In this document: positions 8,201 to 18,436 of the stretch, piece by piece
Layout of the letters: every line of letters begins with the position of its first letter
How positions within the stretch are numbered: the first letter of the stretch is position 1
From: Sphingomonas sp.
GTDB taxonomy: Bacteria > Pseudomonadota > Alphaproteobacteria > Sphingomonadales > Sphingomonadaceae
Direction: 5' to 3'
NCBI GenBank assembly: GCA_025981625.1
Contig: JAICXF010000001.1
Location: 1-64,000 of the forward strand
DNA: 64,000 bases
Position numbers and translations under genes: made by a program
The notes under the pieces: model-generated
Told to the model about the DNA's origin: nothing
Seen by the model: only the letters and a program-made list of their open reading frames with translations
Database searches by the model: none

Positions 8201-8604
8201 GCGGCGGCTTCCCCGAGAATTTCCGAAGCGACCGAGATATATTTTCGTCCAGCCTCGCGCGCGGCGGCCACGGCTGCGTGGACCGGCATCACCTTGCGAG
8301 CGCCTTCCAGACGGATCAGCATCGGCAGGTTGACGCCCGCGATCACTTCGATGTTCTCGCTCTTCATCAGGCTGATCGCGAGGTTCGACGGTGTCCCCCC
8401 GAACAGGTCGGTAAGGATGATCACGCCCTGGCCCTGCTCGACCTTGGCGATCGCCTTGGCGATGTCCTTGCGGCGGCGCTCCATATTGTCATCGGGGCCG
8501 ATGCAGATCGCTTCGATCGCTTCCTGCGGCCCGACCACATGCTCCATCGCGGTGACGAACTCGGCCGCGAGACGGCCGTGGGTCACCAGCACTAATCCGA
8601 TCAT
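8197..8604 (-). CDS. PTS EIIA component, mannose family
   Basis: 135 residues with the EIIA-Man fold signature: VLVTHGRLAAEF (phospho-acceptor His9) and VIILTDLFGGTPSNLA. In alphaproteobacteria this stand-alone EIIA usually has no EIIB/EIIC partner and serves as a regulatory end point of the phosphorelay rather than in sugar uptake. It overlaps rapZ upstream (ATGA) and ptsH downstream (TTGA), giving a tightly coupled chain. No permease is nearby, consistent with a signalling role. Confidence 0.92.
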   Translation of the reverse strand: MIGLVLVTHGRLAAEFVTAMEHVVGPQEAIEAICIGPDDNMERRRKDIAKAIAKVEQGQGVIILTDLFGGTPSNLAISLMKSENIEVIAGVNLPMLIRLEGARKVMPVHAAVAAAREAGRKYISVASEILGEAAA

Positions 8605-9524
8605 CGACTCAACTCGTCCTCGCCCTCCGGAACGCGCCCGGGATGCCGTTCGATCGTGTCCCTGGGCGGTGAAGCGAGGTCACGGTGACGCACATTGGGT
8701 GCAAAGCCGGCACGCCGCAACCGTTCCGCCATCTCGACTGCCGCGGCAACCGAGCGATGCCGACCCCCAGTGCAACCGAACGCAACCGTTACGTAACTTT
8801 TGCCGGCGCCGCAGTAGCGGGGAATCCAGTCGATGAGAAGCGATTCGATGCGTTCCATCGTCTCGGCCCAGGCGGGGTCCTCGGCGAGATAGTCGCGGAC
8901 TGGCTGATCGGCGCCGGTAAGCGGGCGAAGTTCGTCCACCCAATGCGGATTGGCCAGGAACCTCAGATCGAAGACGAGGTCCGCCGTGCGCAGGATCCCG
9001 CGAGAGAAGGCGAACGAGTAAATCGTCAGGACCGGCTGGTCCGAATCGTCGCCGTAGCGGCGCCTGAGCTCATCGCGGAGCTCGGCTGGGGAGAGGTCGG
9101 TCGTGTCGATGAGGCTGTCGGCGGCACTTCGGAGAGGGGCGGTGATTTCCCGTTCGCGGCCAATCCCGTCCTCGGGCGGCCGATCGGGAGCGAGGGGATG
9201 CCTGCGACGCGTTTCGTCATAGCGACGGATCAGCTCTCCGCCGGCGCAGTCGAGATAGAGCAGCTCGGCATCGACGCCCTCGACCGAGCGGATGAGCGTG
9301 GACAGCGTGTCGGGGTCGAAGCCGCGGCTGCGCACATCCATCCCGACGGCCGCGTTCACCGTTCGGCGGTTTTCCCCATGGACGAACTCGTTCAGCAAGT
9401 CGGCGGGCAGATTGTCGACCACCTCCCAGCCCATGTCCTCGAGCGCGTCGAGCACCGTCGATTTGCCCGCGCCGGACATGCCGGTGACGAGCAACAGGCG
9501 CGGCAGGCGCCGCGCTGACGGCAT
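8601..9524 (-). CDS. rapZ: RapZ-family P-loop nucleotide-binding protein
   Basis: 307 residues. Walker A GMSGAGKS sits at residues 15-22, followed by DALEDMGWEVVDNLPADLL; the C-terminal domain carries GCTGGRHRSVAAAVEMA, typical of RapZ (YvcJ/YhbJ). In E. coli RapZ adapts RNase E to the GlmZ sRNA and senses glucosamine-6-phosphate; in other bacteria the role is less clear. It shares one base with hprK (TGATG) and overlaps the EIIA gene by 4 nt, so it belongs to the PTS-regulatory operon. Confidence 0.93.
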   Translation of the reverse strand: MPSARRLPRLLLVTGMSGAGKSTVLDALEDMGWEVVDNLPADLLNEFVHGENRRTVNAAVGMDVRSRGFDPDTLSTLIRSVEGVDAELLYLDCAGGELIRRYDETRRRHPLAPDRPPEDGIGREREITAPLRSAADSLIDTTDLSPAELRDELRRRYGDDSDQPVLTIYSFAFSRGILRTADLVFDLRFLANPHWVDELRPLTGADQPVRDYLAEDPAWAETMERIESLLIDWIPRYCGAGKSYVTVAFGCTGGRHRSVAAAVEMAERLRRAGFAPNVRHRDLASPPRDTIERHPGRVPEGEDELSR

Positions 9525-9982
9525 CAGAACTCGAGGCCCATGCGATCGAGCGCGAGCCTGACCTTGGCCGGCGCTGACGCCGTCATGGCGTCAATCGAGA
9601 TCAGCGGCACTTTCAGCCCGAGGATCGGCCGCTCCCGGCTGTCGTCCGGCAGGCGCTGGATTTCGCTCGTCAGCTCGACGATCAGCGCGACCGGCACATT
9701 ATCGACCCGCCCCATCTCAACGATGCCGATGCCGCGAACCTCGAGCTTGCCCGCGATCGTCGCTGGCGCCGAGGCGAGCAACCGCTCGCCGTGCTTTTTG
9801 ACGATCGTCTGATCGTCACTGACCAGCGTGAACCCGCCGTCCACCATCCTCAGCGCCAGGTCCGATTTCCCGGAGCCCGACGGGCCGGTGATCAGCACGG
9901 CGCGGCCGTCGAGCGCAATCGTACTGGCGTGGAGGGTTTCGGCGCTGATGCGCGGTCCACGTGCCGCATCGATCATGTTCAT
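9524..9982 (-). CDS. hprK: HPr kinase/phosphorylase, short alphaproteobacterial form
   Basis: 152 residues, only the C-terminal catalytic half of the Firmicute enzyme (about 310 residues). The P-loop GPSGSGKS is at residues 33-40, followed by the SDD cluster and the HprK signature LEVRGIGIVEM. It phosphorylates and dephosphorylates HPr on the regulatory serine. The missing N-terminal domain is normal for alphaproteobacteria. The start overlaps the chvG stop as ATGA, which ties PTS control to the ChvGI two-component system. Confidence 0.93.
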   Translation of the reverse strand: MNMIDAARGPRISAETLHASTIALDGRAVLITGPSGSGKSDLALRMVDGGFTLVSDDQTIVKKHGERLLASAPATIAGKLEVRGIGIVEMGRVDNVPVALIVELTSEIQRLPDDSRERPILGLKVPLISIDAMTASAPAKVRLALDRMGLEF

Positions 9983-11550
9983 GCCTGGTCCGCCGCCGGG
10001 AGCCGGATGATGAAGCGGGCGCCGGATGGAGCGTCGTCGCGGTCTTGCACGTCAATTTCTCCATCATGGCCATTCACGATCGCCTGAGCGATGGCAAGGC
10101 CGAGACCCGAATGGCGGCCGAAATCGGCTGTCTGCCGCCGAACGGTGTGAAAGCGGTTAAAAATCGCCTCGCGAGCGTCAGCGGGAACGCCTGGACCCTC
10201 GTCGTCGATCCGGATTCGAACCTCGTCCCCGATGCGAGCGACCGCGATTTCGACCAGGCCTCCCGACGGGGAGAAGCTTACGGCATTGTCGATGATCGCG
10301 TCGATCGCGCGCGCCAGCCGGTCCGGCTTGCCCATCACCACCGCCGTGTCCTTTCGGGGACGAGCGAAGGCGAGACGAGCATCGCCGGTCTCTCGGCGAG
10401 TCTCCCACCCGGTGACCAGGGGTTCGATCAGGGCTCCAAGGTCGACCGGCTCGAACGTCGCTCTGGCAAGTTCGGCGTCCGTGCGGGCAGCCTCGCTGAT
10501 GTCGCTGATCAGTCGATCGAGCCTGGCGACGTCGTCACGGATCACCGCGCGCAGCTTGTCGCGAAGCTCGGGGTTTTCGACGCGGTCGAGCGCGTCGACA
10601 GCTGATCGCAGCGAGGCGAGCGGATTTTTGAGCTCGTGCGCAACGTCTGCGGCGAACGCTTCGACACTGTCGATCCGGGCTCTCAGCGACTGGCTCATGT
10701 CCGACACGGCGCGAGCGAGCACGCCGATCTCGTCGCCACGGTCCGGAAGCCGAGGGACACTGACTTCGCGTGCTCGGCCGAGGCGAACGCGGTGTGCGGC
10801 TAGGGCGAGCCGCCGCAGCGGCCGAACGATCGTCCGCGCCAGGAATCGCGAGAGCAGGACCGACACAGCGATAAGCACCGCCATCGCGCCGAGGATGATT
10901 GCCCGTTGCTGGCGGACCGTCTTGGTGAAGGCGCGATCGTTGATCGTTGCCAGCAGCACTCCGCTGTTCAACGGCACCGCCGCCGAGATGACCGGCGTCA
11001 GGTCGCGGGCGTTGCGGACCTTGGTGACCACGTGACCGGTCTGCGCGGCCTGCATCGCCTCAGGCCAGGCCTGCGCCCGGTCGGAAGACGGCTCGACGAA
11101 CTCGTCGAGTGGCCGGGCAAGGACCAGCGCATTGAAACCGCGATCGAGAGCGCGGGCAATCGGCTTGGTCCAGTCCTGCTTGCGCGGGTCCATGAGTTGA
11201 TAGGTCGGACCGGTGGTAGTCCAGCTGTCAATGATCAGCCGTCCGTCGCGGCCGAACAGGCGCAGGCGGGTGCCGGTAGCCCTGGATACCATCGCGAGAA
11301 CTTGCTGGCGCTTGTCAGGCCCTGCTGCTTCCGCGGCCAGCGCCACGGCAGTCGCTTCGATCCGGGTCTGGCGCACCCGCTCCCTGCTCAGGTGGTTCCT
11401 GAACACGTCGAGGTAGAGCGTGCTCAGGACGACCAGTAGGACGGTCAGCAGGTTCAGTGCGAGAATTCGATTCGCGAGTGTTGCGCGCCGCGACCAGTTC
11501 AGTCCGAGCGCGCCGTCGTTACTGCTCGTCGAATCGATAGCCGACGCCAT
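9979..11550 (-). CDS. chvG: ChvG-type sensor histidine kinase
   Basis: About 523 residues. A first TM segment ([19 protein letters not shown]) is followed by a periplasmic domain, a second TM ([17 protein letters not shown]), a HAMP domain, the dimerisation H-box [18 protein letters not shown], and a HATPase domain with [15 protein letters not shown] and GHSGLGLAI. ChvG/ExoS kinases sense acid or envelope stress and phosphorylate ChvI. The start is uncertain: the ATG at 11550 overlaps chvI by 32 nt and has no strong ribosome site, yet gives a normal N-terminal length. It is the second gene of the chvI-hprK-PTS operon. Confidence 0.9.
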   Translation of the reverse strand: MASAIDSTSSNDGALGLNWSRRATLANRILALNLLTVLLVVLSTLYLDVFRNHLSRERVRQTRIEATAVALAAEAAGPDKRQQVLAMVSRATGTRLRLFGRDGRLIIDSWTTTGPTYQLMDPRKQDWTKPIARALDRGFNALVLARPLDEFVEPSSDRAQAWPEAMQAAQTGHVVTKVRNARDLTPVISAAVPLNSGVLLATINDRAFTKTVRQQRAIILGAMAVLIAVSVLLSRFLARTIVRPLRRLALAAHRVRLGRAREVSVPRLPDRGDEIGVLARAVSDMSQSLRARIDSVEAFAADVAHELKNPLASLRSAVDALDRVENPELRDKLRAVIRDDVARLDRLISDISEAARTDAELARATFEPVDLGALIEPLVTGWETRRETGDARLAFARPRKDTAVVMGKPDRLARAIDAIIDNAVSFSPSGGLVEIAVARIGDEVRIRIDDEGPGVPADAREAIFNRFHTVRRQTADFGRHSGLGLAIAQAIVNGHDGEIDVQDRDDAPSGARFIIRLPAADQA

Positions 11551-12232
11551 AGAGTGTCTCGATTGAATCGAAGGAAGGCTCGACCGCACGGAACTTGCGC
11601 CGGATCCGCTTGATGTGGCTGTCGATGGTGCGGTCGTCGACATAAACGTCATCGTTGTAGGCAACGTCGAGCAACTGGTTGCGCGACTTCACCACGCCGG
11701 GGCGTTGCGCGAGGGCTTCGAGAATCAGGAACTCGGTGACGGTGAGGCTGACATCCCGGCTGTCCCACAGCACCTTGTGCCGCGCCGGGTCCATCGTCAG
11801 GCGCCCTCGTTCGATGCGCGGCGGTTCGGGTTCGCCAGCGTCCTTCGCGCTAGCGTCGCCGCGCTCCAGTTCGCGGCGCCGGAGGATAGCCCGAATGCGC
11901 GCGATCAGGAGCCGTTGAGAGAAGGGCTTGGAGATGTAATCGTCGGCGCCCATCGCGAGGCCGAGCGCCTCGTCGAGCTCGTCGTCCTTGGAGGTGAGGA
12001 AGATCACCGGAATCGAGCTGATCTCCCGCATGCGGCGGAGAAGTTCCATTCCGTCCATGCCCGGCATCTTGATGTCGAAGACGCCGAGATCGGGGAGCGT
12101 GTCGGACATGCCCTTGAGCGCCAGTGCCGGGTCCGAATAGACCCGCGTCACGAAGCCCTCCTGCTGGAGCGCAATCGATACGGACGTCAGAATGTTTCGG
12201 TCGTCGTCGACCAGGGCGATCACTTGGCTCAT
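11519..12232 (-). CDS. chvI: ChvI-type DNA-binding response regulator
   Basis: 237 residues: an N-terminal receiver ([13 protein letters not shown], phospho-acceptor Asp in [13 protein letters not shown], conserved Lys in ISKPFSQ) and a C-terminal OmpR winged helix ([36 protein letters not shown]). The ATG at 12232 ([10 protein letters not shown]) gives the usual N terminus. ChvI acts with ChvG in acid and cell-envelope responses in rhizobia and Agrobacterium and has been linked there to pckA, which here is the divergent neighbour. It heads the reverse operon leading to ptsH. Confidence 0.93.
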   Translation of the reverse strand: MSQVIALVDDDRNILTSVSIALQQEGFVTRVYSDPALALKGMSDTLPDLGVFDIKMPGMDGMELLRRMREISSIPVIFLTSKDDELDEALGLAMGADDYISKPFSQRLLIARIRAILRRRELERGDASAKDAGEPEPPRIERGRLTMDPARHKVLWDSRDVSLTVTEFLILEALAQRPGVVKSRNQLLDVAYNDDVYVDDRTIDSHIKRIRRKFRAVEPSFDSIETLYGVGYRFDEQ

Positions 12233-12339
12233 CCGTGCCTCAGCCGATGGACTGGCGAAGCGATAGCCAGCGGCACAGTCGCGCACAAGGTAAGTGCCCG
12301 ATCGTCAGTGCGCCGATCAATGTTTGTACGCCGGACATT

Positions 12340-12353
12340 TGTTAGCGCTAACT
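12340..12353. promoter_or_regulatory. LacI/GalR-like operator palindrome upstream of pckA
   Basis: The sequence TGTTAGCGCTAACT contains the perfect 12-bp palindrome GTTAGCGCTAAC (12341-12352) centred on CG. It matches the general LacI/GalR operator pattern (TG-N2-A-N-CG-N-T-N2-CA) at all but the last base. It lies about 35 bp upstream of the -35 element of the pckA promoter and 107 bp upstream of the chvI start codon. No LacI-family gene is in the window, so the binding protein is inferred. Confidence 0.5.
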
Positions 12354-12388
12354 TGCTCCCGGACGGCTGTTCCGCGAGTTATCCTGTT

Positions 12389-12417
12389 TTGACCCCACGT
12401 CTTTTTCGGGGTTATAG
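12389..12417 (+). promoter_or_regulatory. Probable sigma-70-type promoter of pckA
   Basis: TTGACC (12389-12394), a 17-bp spacer and TTATAG (12412-12417) form a near-consensus housekeeping promoter reading toward pckA. Transcription would start near 12424 and leave a leader of about 67 nt containing the hairpin at 12433-12461. This is among the best-matching -35/-10 pairs I found in the window. Confidence 0.65.
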
Positions 12418-12421
12418 GCCT

Positions 12422-12435
12422 CGCATACGTATGCG
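12422..12435. promoter_or_regulatory. Palindrome over the predicted pckA transcription start
   Basis: CGCATACGTATGCG is a perfect 14-bp palindrome beginning 4 bp after the -10 element, so it covers the predicted start site. A protein bound here would block initiation. Its base composition differs from the GC-rich hairpin that follows. The cognate regulator is unknown. Confidence 0.45.
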
Positions 12436-12461
12436 GCGGCAGGCCCTCAGGCCGCCGCCGC
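12433..12461 (+). promoter_or_regulatory. Strong stem-loop in the pckA leader
   Basis: GCGGCGGC, a bulged A and GGCC pair with GGCC and GCCGCCGC around the loop CTCA: a 12-bp nearly all-GC stem. It ends 29 nt before the GTG start of pckA, and the ribosome site (AAAGGGG near 12476-12482) lies outside it. It could stabilise the mRNA 5' end, act as a pause/attenuator, or have no role. Confidence 0.5.
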
Positions 12462-12490
12462 ATTGAACATTTGCGAAAGGGGTTCTCGAC

Positions 12491-14131
<1,641 letters not shown>

Positions 14132-14144
14132 GACGCCCGGTCTC

Positions 14145-14171
14145 CGATCGGGTCAGTCAGGGACCCGATCG
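14145..14171 (+). promoter_or_regulatory. Hairpin abutting the start codon at 14172
   Basis: CGATCGGGTC (14145-14154) and GACCCGATCG (14162-14171) are perfect 10-bp complements around the 7-nt loop AGTCAGG. The last stem base touches the ATG of the next gene, and its only ribosome-site-like bases (AGGGA, 14159-14163) are in the loop and stem. It follows the pckA stop by 13 nt and has no T-run, so it could be a terminator-like end of pckA mRNA or a translation-control element. Confidence 0.5.
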
Positions 14172-14618
14172 ATGACCGACTTCCGACCAAGATTGTTCGC
14201 CGCAGACGCTGACGTCGTCCACGTTGGCGAAGGCTTTCTCGCGCGCGTGCTGCCGCGCGAGGAATGGACTCACGAGGCGCATCTGGCGACCACGACTTAC
14301 CTGCTGCTTCGGCACCCCCAGATCGACGTGGACCGAGAGCTTTCCGACCTCATCCGGCGCTATAATGAGAGCGTCGGTGGGGTGAACAGCGACGCCGAAG
14401 GCTATCACGAGACGATCACCCGCGTGTTTCTGCACGGCGTTCGGCTGTTCCTGCGAGAAGCGGACACAAATGACCCGCTGCACCAGCTGGTCAATGAGCT
14501 GTTGTTATCCCCGATGGGGCAGCGCGAGTGGCCGCTTCGCTTCTACTCGCGCGTGAAGCTGATGTCGGCCGATGCGAGGCGCAGGTTCGTGCCTCCGGAC
14601 TTGGCCGCGCTCCCCTAA
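14172..14618 (+). CDS. Conserved hypothetical protein with WTHEAHL motif
   Basis: 148 residues, no signal peptide or membrane segment, predicted mostly helical. It contains EWTHEAHLATTTYLLLRHP, IRRYNESVGGVNS and GYHETITRVFL. The pattern aromatic-x-H-x-AHL followed by YHETIT recurs in uncharacterised proteins of many bacteria that I recognise only as a recurring family; the paired His and Glu could bind a metal, which is inference. The gene starts 40 nt after pckA and its ATG is abutted by a perfect hairpin. It overlaps the convergent nfeD gene by 4 nt. Function unknown. Confidence 0.75.
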   Translation: MTDFRPRLFAADADVVHVGEGFLARVLPREEWTHEAHLATTTYLLLRHPQIDVDRELSDLIRRYNESVGGVNSDAEGYHETITRVFLHGVRLFLREADTNDPLHQLVNELLLSPMGQREWPLRFYSRVKLMSADARRRFVPPDLAALP

Positions 14619-15076
14619 GCAGGCGGCAGTTTGTGCTCCGGCTCGACTTTCAGGCAATTGCCCTCGATGTCGACGATCCGGACCCGCTCGCCAATCGCCG
14701 CCGGACCGCCGCGCGCCGACCATTCGCCGTCGCCGACCTTGACCCTTCCTCCGTTAGCGTCGACCGGCTGGACCACCGTGACAACCGTCCCGAGCAGCCG
14801 CCCCGCGCGGTTGTTGAGCAAGGGGTCGGCGGTATAATCATAGCGGCTTGCATAAGCGCGGCGACCGCCAACCCGGACGATGATCAGAGTCAGGATTGCG
14901 AACATCGCCAGCTGAAGCGCTAGGCCGACCGGCAGAAGGAGGGACAGCAGTCCTGTCGCGATTGCCGCGGCGCCGATGAACATCAGGAAGAACCCCGGCG
15001 CGATCACCTCGGCAATCAGCAGCACGATGCCGCCGATCAGCCACAGCCAGACCGGGTCGATGGTCGACAGGTTCAT
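14615..15076 (-). CDS. NfeD-like membrane protein
   Basis: 153 residues: two or three TM segments in the N-terminal half (WLWLIGGIVLLIAEVIAPGFFLMFIGAA begins the set) and a C-terminal soluble OB-fold domain (GRLLGTVVTVVQPVD, GDGEWSARGG, VRIVDIEGNCLKVEP). This is the short NfeD1b type found beside SPFH proteins. Its ATG overlaps the stop of the upstream stomatin-like gene (ATGA), the usual coupling for this pair, which is thought to organise membrane microdomains. Confidence 0.92.
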   Translation of the reverse strand: MNLSTIDPVWLWLIGGIVLLIAEVIAPGFFLMFIGAAAIATGLLSLLLPVGLALQLAMFAILTLIIVRVGGRRAYASRYDYTADPLLNNRAGRLLGTVVTVVQPVDANGGRVKVGDGEWSARGGPAAIGERVRIVDIEGNCLKVEPEHKLPPA

Positions 15077-16047
15077 GCCTGCGTCTTGGGGACCGTCGGG
15101 TTCGTCTTCGCCGGCGCCGGGGCAGGAGGTCGGGGCAAGGAGTTGCCGAAAGCTTCCCTGGCCAGCTCGCCGATACCGCCAAGCGTCCCGATCAGCTGAG
15201 TCGCCTCGATCGGGAACAGGATGGTCTTCGCATTGGGAGAACGGGCGAACTCGGCGACCGCCTCGACGTATTTCTGGGCAATGAAATAATTGATCGCCTG
15301 GCCGCTGCCGGATTCAATCGCATCGCTGACAGCCTTGGTGGCGCTGGCTTCGGCCTGGGCGGCGCGTTCGCGCGCCTCGGCCTCCCGATATGCCGCTTCG
15401 CGTCCGCCCTCGGCCGAGAGGATCGCCGACTGCTTCTCGCCCTCGGCCTTGAGAATCGCCGATTGGCGGAGGCCTTCCGCCTCGAGAATGACGGCGCGCT
15501 TCTCGCGCTCCGCCTTCATCTGGCGAGTCATCGCGTTGACGATGTCCTGCGGCGGCCGGATGTCGCGCAGCTCGACCCGGGTGATCTTGACGCCCCACGA
15601 TTCGGTCGCCTGATCGACCACGGCGAGCAGCTTGGTGTTGATCTCGTCTCGCCTCGACAAGGTCTCGTCGAGATCCATCGATCCCATGACCGTCCGCAGG
15701 TTGGTTGTCGAAAGGGCGGTGATCGCGCTGTACAGGTCATAGACTTCATACGCCGCCTTGGCGGCGTCCAGCACCTGGAAGAAGACCACGCCGTCCACCG
15801 CCACCATGGCGTTGTCCTTGGTGATGATCTCCTGTCCCGGAATCTCAAGGACCTGCTCCATCATGTTGATTCGGCGGCCGACGCGATAGAAGAACGGCGT
15901 CACATAATTGAACCCGGGCTCGGCGACCCGGATGAAACGTCCGAAATGCTCGATCGTGTAGCGGTAGCCCTGGCGCACGATCTTCACGCCCATCATCACA
16001 TACAACAGCGCAAGGACCGCAACGGCGGTCATCAAAATCGTCAGCAT
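15073..16047 (-). CDS. SPFH/stomatin-like protein (QmcA type)
   Basis: 324 residues: an N-terminal membrane anchor (MLTILMTAVAVLALLYVMMG), the SPFH domain (EHFGRFIRVAEPGFNYVTPF, AVDGVVFFQVLDAAKAAY, RTVMGSMDLDETLSRRDEIN), a coiled-coil stretch with repeated AEG units (about residues 180-240) and a Pro/Ala-rich tail. Stomatin/paraslipin proteins form oligomers on membrane domains and often modulate proteases. Open sequence extends further upstream, but the ATG at 16047 follows GGGAAA and gives the family N terminus. It forms an operon with the NfeD gene. Confidence 0.93.
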   Translation of the reverse strand: MLTILMTAVAVLALLYVMMGVKIVRQGYRYTIEHFGRFIRVAEPGFNYVTPFFYRVGRRINMMEQVLEIPGQEIITKDNAMVAVDGVVFFQVLDAAKAAYEVYDLYSAITALSTTNLRTVMGSMDLDETLSRRDEINTKLLAVVDQATESWGVKITRVELRDIRPPQDIVNAMTRQMKAEREKRAVILEAEGLRQSAILKAEGEKQSAILSAEGGREAAYREAEARERAAQAEASATKAVSDAIESGSGQAINYFIAQKYVEAVAEFARSPNAKTILFPIEATQLIGTLGGIGELAREAFGNSLPRPPAPAPAKTNPTVPKTQA

Positions 16048-16090
16048 CACTGTTTCCCGTCCTCCCCGTTCAGGGCATGATGCGACGGTG

Positions 16091-16921
16091 ATGGTGCAAG
16101 CGAAAGCGAAAAGCGACGAAGGCATCGACCTGTTCGCCGTCCGGTCGGTGTTGTTCCTGCCGGCATCGAACCCGCGCGCGATCGCCAAGGCGCGGGAGAC
16201 CGACGCGGATCTCGTCGTCCTGGATCTCGAGGACGCGGTTAAGCCTGCGGACAAGACGGCTGCGCGGGACGCCGCGGTGGGGGCGGTGGCGAGCGAGTGG
16301 TCGATACCGGTCGCGATCCGGGTGAACGGCGTCGGTACCGAGTGGCACTCGATCGATCTCGATGCAGTTGCCCGATCGGCTGCGGACCTCGTCGTGGTTC
16401 CGCGCTCCAGTTCGGCCCGGCTTGTCGCCGAGGTAGGCAAAACGGTGAGCAAGCCGGTGCTGGCGATGATCGAGACCGCCGCGGGCGTGGTTGCGGCTGC
16501 GGAAATCGCGAAAGCTTGCGTCGGCCTGATCGCGGGCACCAACGACCTTCGCGCCGACCTTCGGCTCCCGCTCGAGACACCGAGGGATTCGATCTCCGCG
16601 TCGCTTCAGATGATCGTGCTCGCCGCACGCGCGGCCGGCATTGCCGTGTTCGACGGGGTGTTCAACAAGCTTGAAGACGAAGCCGGCTTCCTGTCCGAAG
16701 CTGAGCAGGGGCGGAGCCTCGGGTTCGACGGCAAAAGCCTGATCCACCCCAATCAGATCGCGCCCTGTCATCGAGCATTCGCGCCGACCGAGGCGGAGCT
16801 CGAACGGGCCCGCGCGCTGGTCGAGGCGTTTCAGGGCGGCGCCGAGCGCTTTGGCAACGAGATGATCGAGCGCATGCACGTCGCGGCAGCCGAGCGCGTG
16901 CTGGAGCGCGCGTCGAGCTAG
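16091..16921 (+). CDS. HpcH/HpaI aldolase/citrate lyase (CitE-like) family protein
   Basis: 276 residues with the CitE-type TIM barrel: RSVLFLPASNPRAI, DLVVLDLEDAV (metal region), PVAIRVNG, LAMIETAAGV (metal-binding Glu), AGTNDL and GKSLIHPNQIAPCHRAF. Members cleave or form acyl-CoA bonds such as malyl-CoA or citramalyl-CoA. No citD/citF subunits are near, so it is not a citrate lyase complex; a stand-alone malyl-CoA lyase/thioesterase-like or citramalyl-CoA lyase-like role is likelier. I chose ATG 16091 over the preceding in-frame GTG at 16088. The divergent stomatin gene starts only 43 bp away. Confidence 0.85.
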   Translation: MVQAKAKSDEGIDLFAVRSVLFLPASNPRAIAKARETDADLVVLDLEDAVKPADKTAARDAAVGAVASEWSIPVAIRVNGVGTEWHSIDLDAVARSAADLVVVPRSSSARLVAEVGKTVSKPVLAMIETAAGVVAAAEIAKACVGLIAGTNDLRADLRLPLETPRDSISASLQMIVLAARAAGIAVFDGVFNKLEDEAGFLSEAEQGRSLGFDGKSLIHPNQIAPCHRAFAPTEAELERARALVEAFQGGAERFGNEMIERMHVAAAERVLERASS

Positions 16922-18433
<1,512 letters not shown>

Positions 18434-18436
18434 GTC

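Noticed and set aside
9524..9982. A truncated hprK pseudogene
   Set aside because: The short form with only the catalytic domain is the usual alphaproteobacterial HprK, and its motifs are intact.
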